This document shows, one piece after another, positions 46,242 to 54,974 of a DNA stretch of 64,000 nucleotides. The position numbers were made by a program, and so were the translations under genes. Origin of the DNA: Mucilaginibacter oryzae (GTDB taxonomy: Bacteria; Bacteroidota; Bacteroidia; Sphingobacteriales; Sphingobacteriaceae); NCBI RefSeq assembly GCF_003148845.1, contig NZ_QGHA01000014.1, positions 41,652 through 105,651 of the forward strand. Direction: 5' to 3'. Within the stretch, counting starts at the first letter, position 1. Each line of letters begins with the position of its first letter. The notes below the pieces were generated by a model, which made no database searches, was not told the DNA's origin, and worked only from the letters and a program-made list of their open reading frames with translations.

Positions 46242-47252
46242 ATGGAACTGACATATCAACCCTACGAGCTTCAGTTGAAGCATACTTTTACAATAGCCAA
46301 ATTTTCGCGCACCTCAACGCCGGTTATGCTGGTGCAGGTCAGCCATGAAGGTAAAACCGGTTATGGCGAAGCATCCATGGTGCCCTACATGGGCGAAAGC
46401 CATGAAAGCGCTGCAGATTTTTTAAGTAAGGTTGACATCAGCCGGTTCAGTTATCCGTTTGATTTTGGGGCGATGATCAGCTACCTGGATAGTATAGCTC
46501 CCGGTAACCCTGCAGTTAAAGCGGCCATTGATATAGCCTTGCACGATCTGGATGGCAAACTAAAAGGCAAACCCTGCTGGCAGTTATTGGGCAGCAACCC
46601 GGCGCTGATGCCCGTTACCAGCTTTACCATAGGCATTGATACGCCCGAAATGATCATTAAAAAAGTAAAAGAAGCCGAAGGTTTTAAAGTGATCAAGGTA
46701 AAACTGGGCCGAGATACCGACAAGGAACTCATCTCCACCATCCGCTCGGTTACCGACGTGCCGCTGTATGTAGATGCCAACCAGGGCTGGACTGATCTGC
46801 AGCAAAGCCTCGATATGACTTACTGGTTGCATGAGCAGGGCGTGCGACTGATAGAACAACCCATGCCAAAAAACGATCCGGACAGTAATGCCTGGCTCAC
46901 CGAACGCAGCCCGGTACCCATTATCGGCGATGAAGCCGTGCAACGTTTTGAAGATGTGGAGAAAGCCAAAGGTGTTTATACCGGCATTAATATCAAGCTC
47001 ATGAAATCTGCCGGGTTGTATGAAGCTAAGCGGATGATTGATAAAGCCCGTGAACTCGGCTTAAAAATAATGATAGGCTGCATGACCGAAACCAGCTGCG
47101 CCGCCCTGGCCGGCTTAGCCACTGCCCCGCAGGCAGACTGGGTTGATTTGGACGGCCCATTTTTGGTGAGCAACAACCCATACATAATGCCGGATTTTGC
47201 AGATGGCAAGTACATTTTGAATGAGGATGACGGGTTGGGGTTGAGGTTTTAA
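46242..47252 (+). CDS. Dipeptide epimerase (enolase superfamily, L-Ala-D/L-Glu type)
   Basis: Protein of 336 residues from ATG 46242. The capping domain ends near 110. The barrel carries the KxK base (FKVIKVKLG), metal ligands D (DANQGW), E (LIEQPM) and D (IIGDEAV), the second Lys (INIKLMKSAG) and the DxD specificity motif (WVDLDGPF) that binds the dipeptide amino group. It recycles murein peptides by epimerising L-Ala-D-Glu. Exact dipeptide preference is uncertain. Confidence 0.92.
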   Translation: MELTYQPYELQLKHTFTIAKFSRTSTPVMLVQVSHEGKTGYGEASMVPYMGESHESAADFLSKVDISRFSYPFDFGAMISYLDSIAPGNPAVKAAIDIALHDLDGKLKGKPCWQLLGSNPALMPVTSFTIGIDTPEMIIKKVKEAEGFKVIKVKLGRDTDKELISTIRSVTDVPLYVDANQGWTDLQQSLDMTYWLHEQGVRLIEQPMPKNDPDSNAWLTERSPVPIIGDEAVQRFEDVEKAKGVYTGINIKLMKSAGLYEAKRMIDKARELGLKIMIGCMTETSCAALAGLATAPQADWVDLDGPFLVSNNPYIMPDFADGKYILNEDDGLGLRF

Positions 47253-47314
47253 CTGTGCCGTTCTGGTTGTGGTTTAATATAGCATACCTTTAACTGTTAC
47301 GGCAAAAATAAAAA

Positions 47315-47344
47315 GCCGCCGCGCGGCTCCAGCCGCGCGGCGGC
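47315..47344 (-). terminator. Strong GC hairpin terminator
   Basis: A perfect 14-bp stem (GCCGCCGCGCGGCT at 47315-47328, complement at 47331-47344) with a 2-nt loop. On the minus strand it is followed by TTTTTATTTTTG, so it terminates the small membrane gene. It may also help stop the convergent epimerase transcript. Confidence 0.8.
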
Positions 47345-47412
47345 AGATAAACTTACCAAGTTTTTAGAACATCGTAAGTCTGAACGCGCCGTTATTAGTT
47401 GCTAAACAAATT

Positions 47413-47694
47413 TTATATCGCGCACAACCCAATTAATACCAGCAACACAAATACACTCAATACCAGGTTCGGCAAAAAGGCTTTACCATGCCGACTTAAA
47501 TTTAAAACCGAGCGATAAAGAAAAAAAACTATCCCTATCAGCAACACCAATAAAAACAACATATCCACTCCCGGGCCAGCCAGATTTGTTGGTGAAAAGG
47601 CACCGCCAAAAATCACCCCCACAATCAGGAAGAGATAAAAATATAACGCCGTCGATAGCTTGTCTATCCTTTTGATCTTTGTTTTTTCGCTCAT
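47413..47694 (-). CDS. Small membrane protein of unknown function
   Basis: Protein of 93 residues with three hydrophobic helices (about 15-35, 42-62, 72-92) and a basic N-terminus (MSEKTKIKRIDK) that should stay in the cytoplasm. I do not recognise the family. It ends in a strong terminator 68 bp downstream. Confidence 0.7.
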   Translation of the reverse strand: MSEKTKIKRIDKLSTALYFYLFLIVGVIFGGAFSPTNLAGPGVDMLFLLVLLIGIVFFLYRSVLNLSRHGKAFLPNLVLSVFVLLVLIGLCAI

Positions 47695-47730
47695 TGCTAT
47701 TTTTCGCTTAATATAATTGTGGTACCCTGG

Positions 47731-47831
47731 ATTGTTACGAATTATCGAATTACAACTAATGCTTTAATAACGGGAAAATAACCATTCGTGTAATTCGTTT
47801 AATTGTAGCCGACTTAAAAGATAATTCGTGT
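47731..47831. repeat. ATTCGTGTAATTCG-type inverted repeat
   Basis: The arms TTACGAATTATCGAATTACA (from 47735) and CATTCGTGTAATTCGTTTAA (from 47783) face each other, and AATTCGTGTG follows at 47823. It shares the CGAATTACACGAAT core with the element at 59008-59168. Confidence 0.6.
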
Positions 47832-47928
47832 GAAAATTTCTTTGTACAATTTATATAAATAGGAATAACTATTCTAAAAGCGCTTTTCCTGGTAATGTAC
47901 CCCGGAGCATATCAATTATGAAAGTTAT

Positions 47929-48417
47929 TTACCATTGCCTCCATTCGTAGGCAATGCCATCTCCGTCGCTATAGTTTTTAGGGTCAAGCCCGGCGGCTAT
48001 GGTAATCTTATCTATCAATTCGCAGAGTTCTTCGCGCTCTCCGGTTTCGATGAGTGATCCGTCAGTTTCGTCATTGAGGCTGTTTAGTGCCAGCACTGCA
48101 TTTTTAAAAAGTTCGACCTTTTGGTTTTCAGCGGCCTTTTCACCTGCTTTAATCAGGCCGTCTATCAATTTATCGAAAATAACTTTTGCCTTATCGCAAT
48201 TTTCTTCGGTGTATTGATCCAATCCATCATCAACCATTTTTCTCCATTGGGTAAAAGGATAGCCCGATTTGCATTGATTTAATTGTTCTTCGTAGGTTAT
48301 ACCATCAGTTGTTTTTGCAGGAACGGATTTATGTTTTTGCGCCGAACCAATGCCACAGGCAGCAAGTAAAATAATTGTTGCGATAATGATTGAACGTTTT
48401 GCGTAGAGAATAATCAT
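47929..48417 (-). CDS. Putative lipoprotein of unknown function
   Basis: Protein of 162 residues. The signal (KRSIIIATIILLAACGIGSAQ) contains both a lipobox LLAAC and a possible signal peptidase I site SAQ, so it is exported either way. The mature part is helical and acidic (YEEQLNQCKSGYPFTQWRKMVDDGLDQYTEENCDKAKVIFDKLIDGLIKAGEKAAENQ). Family not recognised. Confidence 0.68.
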   Translation of the reverse strand: MIILYAKRSIIIATIILLAACGIGSAQKHKSVPAKTTDGITYEEQLNQCKSGYPFTQWRKMVDDGLDQYTEENCDKAKVIFDKLIDGLIKAGEKAAENQKVELFKNAVLALNSLNDETDGSLIETGEREELCELIDKITIAAGLDPKNYSDGDGIAYEWRQW

Positions 48418-48536
48418 ATTATTTGCGGTTGGGGCCAGGTTTTTTACAAACTCTATTTAGATTAAAATTTGCAGGATAAAAATAAACAAGACATACGGAT
48501 AATTAACCATATGTCTTGTTTCAGGCAAGAGGTGAA

Positions 48537-48755
48537 TTATTTCGCCCCTTTGCTTTTATTCTCTTTTTGCGCAGGTTGTTGCGCTTCTTTAACTTCTTTC
48601 AAAAGCCTAAGCTTTAAAAATATAACCACAGTACCAACAATCATGGCACAGGCCATAATTAAATACTGATGGGTAACAAACATTTTGTAGGCTACAATAA
48701 AGCACAGCGCCACACCCATGGTGTACAGCACGTTAAGCACTAATTTAAAGCCCAT
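48537..48755 (-). CDS. Small two-helix membrane protein (DUF6358-like)
   Basis: Protein of 72 residues: two hydrophobic helices (about 5-24 and 30-48) and a charged tail (KEVKEAQQPAQKENKSKGAK). The pattern LNVLYTMGV....AYK...Q.LIMA..MIVGT.V...LRLLKEVK resembles DUF6358 of Sphingobacteriaceae. It starts 1 bp after the rhodanese stop, so the two are one operon. Confidence 0.72.
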   Translation of the reverse strand: MGFKLVLNVLYTMGVALCFIVAYKMFVTHQYLIMACAMIVGTVVIFLKLRLLKEVKEAQQPAQKENKSKGAK

Positions 48756-48756
48756 T

Positions 48757-49071
48757 TTAGTATACGCTTATTTCCGGGTCAATTTCGGCCTGCCATGCAA
48801 GGATGCCGCCGCGCAGGTTGGTAAGGTTGGTAAAGCCCTGTTGCTCCAGTTGCATAATGGCTGCGGCGCTGCGTTTACCGCTGCGGCACATTACCACTAC
48901 CGGTTTATCTTTTGATATCTTGTCCGATTCGATCAGTACGCCGCCCAGCGGGATCAATACGCCGCCGATGTTAGAGGTTTCATATTCAAAATCTTCCCTT
49001 ACGTCAATTAGTTGAAAATCTTCCTTGTTATCGATCTTCTCTTTCAGTTCCTGTACGGTTATCTCGTTCAT
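48757..49071 (-). CDS. Single-domain rhodanese
   Basis: Protein of 104 residues. The domain runs from FQLIDVREDFEYETSNI to the active-site loop MCRSGKRSAAA, with catalytic Cys. It carries sulfur as a persulfide, donor and acceptor unknown. GlpE/PspE-like, without a second domain. First gene of a two-gene operon with the DUF6358-like protein. Confidence 0.93.
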   Translation of the reverse strand: MNEITVQELKEKIDNKEDFQLIDVREDFEYETSNIGGVLIPLGGVLIESDKISKDKPVVVMCRSGKRSAAAIMQLEQQGFTNLTNLRGGILAWQAEIDPEISVY

Positions 49072-49189
49072 GTTATTTGTAAATTATAATCCAAAGGTAG
49101 TTTTTTTCCGCATCAAAAATTTAGGCTTGTTATTTGTAACAATCAATGTATATGAGCGTTTCATACAATATTGACAAAATAATTACTTA

Positions 49190-50308
49190 ATGAAAAAAGT
49201 TACACGCTTTTTCTGGTTTTGTTCTGGTGCACATATCGATACCTTAAAAAAATACCCTATCGAGCATAACAAATATGTGGGCATAGGGGCCACTATATTT
49301 TTTACAGCTTTGTTCGCTTCGCTTTCGGGCGGATACGCCATGTACTTCGTTTTTAACGGCGACGCTTTCGCTGTAGGTTTTGCCATACTATTCGGCCTGC
49401 TATGGGGCACCGCCATCTTTAATATGGACCGTTACATCGTATCCAGCATCAACAAAGAAGGCTCTACCGGGCAGCAGATTTTGCAGGCCTCGCCCCGCGT
49501 TTTGCTGGCTATTATGATAGGTATTGTGATTTCGCGCCCGTTGGAACTGAAGATTTTTGATAAGGAGATCCGCCAGAAATTAAAAACAGCTTACCTGAAA
49601 GGGCAGCACAGCAAAATTGATACCCTCGAAAAAACCTACATGCAGAAATATGCTATGGAGTTGGGTAAAAATAACGATCTGAAAAAGGAAAAGGATTCGT
49701 TAGAGCGCGATATCAACCGTTCACGGTATCAGCTTAACCAGGAGGTTTTCGGCGATAAAACCAATCAAACATCTGGTATTACCGGTTATGGCACTTATGC
49801 CAAACAAAAACAGGCTGTATTAGCCGAAAAAGAAGCCCGCCTGAAAACAGTTACCGATAATTTAGGGCAGATGGACCGGTACCTGAGCGCCCGCAAAGAT
49901 TACGAGGGCCTGAACAGCACCCGGCTTTTCACCGAACACCAGCTGGACAGCCTGGCCAATATAGCGGGCTTTTCCGACCGTAACTGGGCCCTGGGGCAGC
50001 TTACCTATAATGAAAACGGCACCCGCGATCTGGATACGTATCTCGCTATCTCATTCATAGGCTACCTTTTTATTTTGTTTGAATGTTTGCCGGTGTTTGT
50101 AAAGCTGATGTCGCCAAAAGGGCCTTATGATACTGCCGTAGCCAAAATTGCTGAAGCCAACATCCACCTGGCCGAGCGCGATAAGGAACGCGATATAGCC
50201 GTAACCGATAATATTTACGATCATAACCTCGAAACGGATATTCAGCGCCGAAAAAAGATCATCACCTCGCAATCCGACTATGACTTTGAGCGGCATAGTT
50301 ACGAGTAA
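49190..50308 (+). CDS. DUF4407 membrane protein
   Basis: Protein of 372 residues. The DUF4407 N-terminus is FFWFCSGAHIDTLKKYPIEHNKYVGIGATIFFTALFASLSGGYAMYF, followed by WGTAIFNMDRYIVSSI. There are about four membrane helices, three before residue 120 and one near 290 (AISFIGYLFILFECLPVFVKLM), with a long charged coiled-coil between them, probably periplasmic. Function of the family is unknown. Confidence 0.9.
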   Translation: MKKVTRFFWFCSGAHIDTLKKYPIEHNKYVGIGATIFFTALFASLSGGYAMYFVFNGDAFAVGFAILFGLLWGTAIFNMDRYIVSSINKEGSTGQQILQASPRVLLAIMIGIVISRPLELKIFDKEIRQKLKTAYLKGQHSKIDTLEKTYMQKYAMELGKNNDLKKEKDSLERDINRSRYQLNQEVFGDKTNQTSGITGYGTYAKQKQAVLAEKEARLKTVTDNLGQMDRYLSARKDYEGLNSTRLFTEHQLDSLANIAGFSDRNWALGQLTYNENGTRDLDTYLAISFIGYLFILFECLPVFVKLMSPKGPYDTAVAKIAEANIHLAERDKERDIAVTDNIYDHNLETDIQRRKKIITSQSDYDFERHSYE

Positions 50309-50407
50309 CAGAATTTCTCAACGCAGAGACGCAATTATGCGTTTCTACGTTGACCTATTGGTAATCTCTGTTGCAATCCTCATCTTGCACGGCATATCAT
50401 CAAACCT

Positions 50408-51061
50408 ATGTTCGAGCAATTTTCCCATGCAAATTACCACAGCATCTGTGATACACTGGCAGCTAATGATCCTGATCTTTCGCAGATTATTCAAAGCCAC
50501 GGATATCCACCGCTATGGTCGAGGCCAAACACTTTTGAAACGCTCGTTCACATTATTCTTGAGCAGCAGGTATCATTAGCTTCGGCATTATCCGCGCTAA
50601 ATAAACTCCGGGAAAGGATACAGGAAGTTACCCCGGCAAGGGTGCTGTTACTAACCGATGAGGAGTTTAAAGCCTGTTACTGCAGCCGACAAAAAACAAG
50701 CTATATCCGGTATCTTGCCGGGGCCATCATCAGCGGGCAGATTGACCTGAAGGCGATGGAGCAAATGCCCGATGATGAGATCCGCACACAGCTAACCGCC
50801 CTCAAAGGCATCGGTAACTGGACAGTTGATGTTTACCTGATGTTTGTACTGCAACACACCGACGTTTTTCCCATCGGAGACCTGGCAGCCGTAAGCGCGT
50901 TGAAACGAATAAAAAACTTACCCAAAGAAACCACAAGAGAAGAGCTGCTGGCAATAATCCAACAATGGAAGCCATACCGAACCGTGGCCGCGATGTTACT
51001 ATGGCATGATTACCTGGCCCCCCGGCCCCCTAAAGTGGGAGTGAAAAACCCTAAAGCATAA
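50408..51061 (+). CDS. AlkA-like DNA-3-methyladenine glycosylase (HhH-GPD)
   Basis: Protein of 217 residues. The HhH-GPD domain has EQQVSLASALSALNKLRERI, the hairpin LKGIGNWTVDVYLMF and the catalytic Asp in VFPIGDLAAVSAL. It excises alkylated bases. There is no AlkA-type N-terminal domain and no iron-sulfur loop. The last residues (APRPPKVGVKNPKA) are encoded by a dispersed palindromic repeat, and the ancestral protein probably ended near LLWHDYL. Confidence 0.9.
   Translation: MFEQFSHANYHSICDTLAANDPDLSQIIQSHGYPPLWSRPNTFETLVHIILEQQVSLASALSALNKLRERIQEVTPARVLLLTDEEFKACYCSRQKTSYIRYLAGAIISGQIDLKAMEQMPDDEIRTQLTALKGIGNWTVDVYLMFVLQHTDVFPIGDLAAVSALKRIKNLPKETTREELLAIIQQWKPYRTVAAMLLWHDYLAPRPPKVGVKNPKA
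51014..51041. repeat. Palindromic repeat inside the 3' end of the glycosylase gene
   Basis: CTGGCCCCCCGGCCCCCTAA followed by AGTGGGAG is a worn copy of the CCCCCTnAAGGGGG repeat family, translated in frame as LAPRPPKVG. Confidence 0.65.
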
Positions 51062-51068
51062 ACAAAAA

Positions 51069-51091
51069 CGGCGTTGGCAAAGCCAACGCCG
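51069..51091 (-). terminator. Hairpin between glycosylase and cphA
   Basis: Perfect 10-bp stem CGGCGTTGGC (51069-51078) with its complement at 51082-51091, loop AAA. On the minus strand it is followed by TTTTTGTTT, so it terminates cphA. Confidence 0.8.
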
Positions 51092-51113
51092 AAAAAATGT
51101 GCTTCTCAAAAAC

Positions 51114-51137
51114 ACCCCCTTTAGGGGGCGGGGGGGG
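51114..51137. repeat. Palindromic repeat carrying the cphA stop codon
   Basis: CCCCCTTTAGGGGGCGGGGG followed by GGG. On the minus strand it encodes the last residues A-P-P-A-P and the stop of CphA. Confidence 0.78.
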
Positions 51138-53757
51138 CAAACAGCCCGTTTCTTTCCTGTTCCTGGTAATCCTGTACGGTTTCAATGGCGTTGTCTATCA
51201 CATCACTCAGGGCGGTGATGAATGATCCCTGGCGGGCCATGCTCATGGCATGTTTTATGGCATCAACCTCTTTGGGTACCACCTCAACCTGCTTTTCGGC
51301 ATCTACTGAAAAAATACCCTCTTTCAGCAGGCCGATAATGTTTTCGGCGGTGCGGCCGCGCAGGTGTTTTTCCTGGCGCAGGATAATGTAATCAAACATT
51401 TCGGCCGAGATTTTGCCCAACTCGCGGATGTCTTCGTCGCGCCTGTCGCCGGTGCCGGCTATAATGCCGATTTTAAGCGGCGAATCGATATGCCTTAAAA
51501 ACTCCTTGATGCCGTTATAGCCATCAGGGTTATGGGCAAAATCGATCATGAAACGGAAATCCTTAAACTCGAAAATGTTCATGCGGCCAGGCGTTTGCGA
51601 TGCCGAGGGGATAAAGGTTTCGAGCGAGATTTTGATATCTTCCGTTTTAAATCCCCATAAAAAGGTGGCTAACGTTGCGGCCAGCACATTCTCGATCATG
51701 AAAGGTACCGTTCCCCCAAAGGTAAGCGGGATCAGGATGGTGCGCTGTACGCGGATTTTCCAGTCGCCTTTTAATATGGTGATAAAGCCGTTTTCGCATA
51801 TGGCCGCTATGCCGCCTTTTTTGCAATGCGCCCTGATGATCGGGTTATTCTCGTTCATGCTGAAATAAGCGATATTGCATTCGGCCTTTTTACCAATGCG
51901 CACACAATATTCATTATCGGCGTTTAAAATACCCCAGCCATCTTTTTTTACCGAGTTGATCACCACGCTTTTCACCCGCATCAAATCCTCAAGGCTATGG
52001 ATATCGGCTAAACCAAGGTGATCTTCCTGGATATTGGTGATCACACCGATATCGCATTGCCCGAAACCGAGTCCCGAACGCAGGATCCCGCCGCGCGCGG
52101 TTTCCAGTACGGCAAAATCAACCGTTGGGTCTTTCAAAATAAACTCAGAGCTTACCGGGCCTGTGGTATCGCCCTTCAGCATCATGTTGTTTTGTACATA
52201 AATACCATCTGATGTGGTAAAGCCCACGCGGTGCCCGTTATTTTTAACAATATGCGCAATTAGGCGGGTGGTGGTAGTTTTACCATTGGTGCCGGTAATG
52301 GCAATGATCGGGATCCTGGCCGATTTACCTGCCGGGTAAAGCATATCTATCACATGCCCGGCTACGTTGCGGGGCAGGCCCTCGCTCGGGGCAATGTGCA
52401 TCCTGAAGCCTGGCGCGGCATTTACTTCCAGTATTACGCCGCCGGTATCGGTAAGTGGTTCGGTAAGGTTTTCGGCCATAATATCGATGCCGCAAATATC
52501 CAGGCCGATAATTTTGGAGATGCGCTCGCAAATAAAAATGTTTTGCGGGTGAACATGGTCGGTCACATCAACAGAGGTGCCGCCGGTGCTTAGGTTGGCG
52601 GTAGATTTTACGTAAACCACCTCGCCTTTTGTCGGCACGGTTTCGAGGGTGTAGCCTTTTTTCTCCAGCAGATCAAGCGTGTCCCTGTCTACCGAAATTT
52701 CGGTCAGCACATTTTCGTGGCCGTAGCCGCGGCGCGGATCGGTATTTTCAAGGTCGATAAGCTGCCGGATATTCAGGCTGCCATCGCCGGTAACATGGGC
52801 CGGTTTGCGCAGGGCGGCAGCAACCATTTTATTATCGATCACCAGCACCCGGAAATCAAACCCGGTAACATAACGCTCCACAATTACCCGGCGCGATATT
52901 TTTGCCGCATGTTCATAGGCGGCAACAGCTTCTTCCTCCGTTTTGATATTAATGGAAATACCGCGGCCATGGTTGCCATCAAGCGGTTTAAATACCAGCG
53001 GGAAGCCTACTTTTTTTATCGCATCGGGTACTGCCGCGGCCGAGGATATGGTCATGCCTTTGGCTACCGGGATGGCTTGTTCCTGTAATAAACGCTTGGT
53101 TTCTTCCTTGTTACTGGCGATATCGACGGCAATGCTGCTGGTTTTTTCGGTCATGGTGGCGCGGAAGCGTACCTGGTTTTTGCCATAGCCCAACTGCACC
53201 AGCGATTGGTTGTTGAGCCTGATCCAGGGGATGTCCCTCGCTATTGCCTCACCCACTATCGAGCCGGTGCTGGGGCCCAGGCGGGTATTTTCCCTGATCT
53301 CGCGCATCTGCTGGATATCGGCTTCAAGGTTATAATCTTCGCCGGCAATCAGCGCTTCGGCAATGCGCACGGCCGATTCGGCTGCAAAAACGCCAACTTT
53401 TTCTTCAATATAGGCAAATACCACGTTGTATACGCCTTTGGTTTTTGTTTCGCGGGTGCGGCCGAAGCCGGTATCCATACCGGCAAGGGTCTGGGTTTCG
53501 AGCGCGATATGCTCAATAACGTGGCCCATCCAGGTGCCTGCCTTAACGCGCTGAAAAAAGCCGCCGGGAACACCGGGCGAACAACGGTGACTGTAAAGCG
53601 AGGGCAATAATTTTTCGAGCCGCTCATAAAACCCGGGTATTTCGTTACTCGGCCGAAACTCCATTTCCTGCAGGTCCAGGCGCATTTGAATGAGTTTTTT
53701 GCGCCTGATGCTCCAGATATTCGGTCCGCGTAGTACCTGTATATTTTCGATCTTCAT
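51121..53757 (-). CDS. cphA: Cyanophycin synthetase
   Basis: Protein of 878 residues from ATG 53757 (MKIENIQVLRGPNIWSIRRKK, the classic start). The N-terminal domain is about 1-160. The ATP-grasp domain (FKPLDGNHGRGISINI, ILEVNAAPGFRMH) adds Asp to the chain. The Mur-ligase-like domain (P-loop ITGTNGKTTTTRLIAHI, DFAVLETARGGILRSG, DFAHNPDG) adds Arg to the Asp side chain. It makes the nitrogen reserve multi-L-arginyl-poly-L-aspartate. Divergent from cphB. The C-terminal residues come from a palindromic repeat. Confidence 0.96.
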   Translation of the reverse strand: MKIENIQVLRGPNIWSIRRKKLIQMRLDLQEMEFRPSNEIPGFYERLEKLLPSLYSHRCSPGVPGGFFQRVKAGTWMGHVIEHIALETQTLAGMDTGFGRTRETKTKGVYNVVFAYIEEKVGVFAAESAVRIAEALIAGEDYNLEADIQQMREIRENTRLGPSTGSIVGEAIARDIPWIRLNNQSLVQLGYGKNQVRFRATMTEKTSSIAVDIASNKEETKRLLQEQAIPVAKGMTISSAAAVPDAIKKVGFPLVFKPLDGNHGRGISINIKTEEEAVAAYEHAAKISRRVIVERYVTGFDFRVLVIDNKMVAAALRKPAHVTGDGSLNIRQLIDLENTDPRRGYGHENVLTEISVDRDTLDLLEKKGYTLETVPTKGEVVYVKSTANLSTGGTSVDVTDHVHPQNIFICERISKIIGLDICGIDIMAENLTEPLTDTGGVILEVNAAPGFRMHIAPSEGLPRNVAGHVIDMLYPAGKSARIPIIAITGTNGKTTTTRLIAHIVKNNGHRVGFTTSDGIYVQNNMMLKGDTTGPVSSEFILKDPTVDFAVLETARGGILRSGLGFGQCDIGVITNIQEDHLGLADIHSLEDLMRVKSVVINSVKKDGWGILNADNEYCVRIGKKAECNIAYFSMNENNPIIRAHCKKGGIAAICENGFITILKGDWKIRVQRTILIPLTFGGTVPFMIENVLAATLATFLWGFKTEDIKISLETFIPSASQTPGRMNIFEFKDFRFMIDFAHNPDGYNGIKEFLRHIDSPLKIGIIAGTGDRRDEDIRELGKISAEMFDYIILRQEKHLRGRTAENIIGLLKEGIFSVDAEKQVEVVPKEVDAIKHAMSMARQGSFITALSDVIDNAIETVQDYQEQERNGLFAPPAP

Positions 53758-53932
53758 AGATTGTGATGTTCCGTTTAATTTTGTAGGGTAAATTTCCTTT
53801 AAAACTAAAAAAACATAACAGTTCAATGAAACTTTTGATGGCGAAAAGCCATTATTTATTATTAAATCCTGTGTTTGTGCATGTTTTTATCTTAATTTGT
53901 ATCAGGATGTATTAAGATATTGTAAAAAAATT

Positions 53933-54853
53933 ATGATTGTCCCGAAAGGTAAGCTAATAATTATAGGCGGAGCTGTTGATATGGGGAGTAATGTTACCCT
54001 GCAGGAGCATATTTTACAACCTGATTATATCAAATTTTTTGAACAAGGCATTTTACGCCGCATCATCAACGAATCGGCAAAGCAGGAGGGGTCGCAGATT
54101 GAGGTGATCACTACGGCATCGCAAATCCCCGAACTGGTTGGTGAAGAATATATCAAGGCATTCGGGCAGTTAAATGTTACCAATGTTAATGTGTTGCACA
54201 TCCGCAACCGCGAAGACGCGGCAAACAGGGATTATCTTGACCGCATCCGTAAGGCCGATGTGGTGATGTTTAGCGGGGGCGATCAGCTCCGGCTCACAGC
54301 CATCTTCGGCGGCACCGAATTTTTACAGATTCTGAAACAGCGCTATCAAAAAGAGAATTTCGTAATAGCCGGTACGTCGGCAGGCGCGGCGGCGGCATCC
54401 ACCCACATGATTTACCGCGGGCAAAGCAACGCGGCGCTTGTTAAGGGCGAAGTGCAGATCACCGCCGGTTTGGGCTTTATTGATTCGGTTATTGTGGATA
54501 CCCACTTTGTACAACGCGGCCGCATCGGCAGGCTGATGTATGCCGTGGCTACCAATCCGGGCATCCTGGGCATTGGCCTGGGCGAAGATACCGGCCTGCT
54601 TATTACCGAGGGCTACATGATGGAAGCCATTGGCTCGGGTTTAATTATTTTGGTTGATGGCCGTAACATTGTATCCACCAATATTTATGATGTGGAACTG
54701 GGTTCGCCGGTATCGATAGAAAATTTGAAGGTGCATGTAATGTCGATATTTGATAAGTACGACCTGGTACAGCACCGTTTAATTATTAAAAAAAGCATGA
54801 AGGTTGAAGAAGGTACTTTTATACATGTACCGGGCAGCAACCTGTTACAATAA
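53933..54853 (+). CDS. cphB: Cyanophycinase
   Basis: Protein of 306 residues from ATG 53933. S51 serine peptidase: the nucleophile Ser near 148 is in VIAGTSAGAAAAS, and other conserved parts are LIIIGGAVDMG, FSGGDQLRL and VDTHFVQRGRIGRLM. It degrades cyanophycin to beta-Asp-Arg dipeptides. No signal peptide, so it acts on intracellular granules. It diverges from cphA over 175 bp, a likely shared control region. The only promoter-like match there, near 53892, has the wrong spacing. Confidence 0.95.
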   Translation: MIVPKGKLIIIGGAVDMGSNVTLQEHILQPDYIKFFEQGILRRIINESAKQEGSQIEVITTASQIPELVGEEYIKAFGQLNVTNVNVLHIRNREDAANRDYLDRIRKADVVMFSGGDQLRLTAIFGGTEFLQILKQRYQKENFVIAGTSAGAAAASTHMIYRGQSNAALVKGEVQITAGLGFIDSVIVDTHFVQRGRIGRLMYAVATNPGILGIGLGEDTGLLITEGYMMEAIGSGLIILVDGRNIVSTNIYDVELGSPVSIENLKVHVMSIFDKYDLVQHRLIIKKSMKVEEGTFIHVPGSNLLQ

Positions 54854-54854
54854 A

Positions 54855-54930
54855 CCTCTCCCCGGCCCTCTCCAAAGGAGAGGGGGCTTATTTCAAAGTC
54901 CCCTGCTTTGGAGAGGATTTAGGTGAGGTC
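54855..54930. repeat. CCCTCTCCnnnGGAGAGGG repeat
   Basis: Hairpin CCCTCTCC-AAA-GGAGAGGG at 54866-54884, then a second worn unit (CCCCTGCTTTGGAGAGG). Related to the element at 62634-62713. It lies between cphB and the isoaspartyl peptidase. Confidence 0.75.
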
Positions 54931-54974
54931 AGCCTGGCCTTATTTATGCGGGTACATCTACTTAAATTATAATT

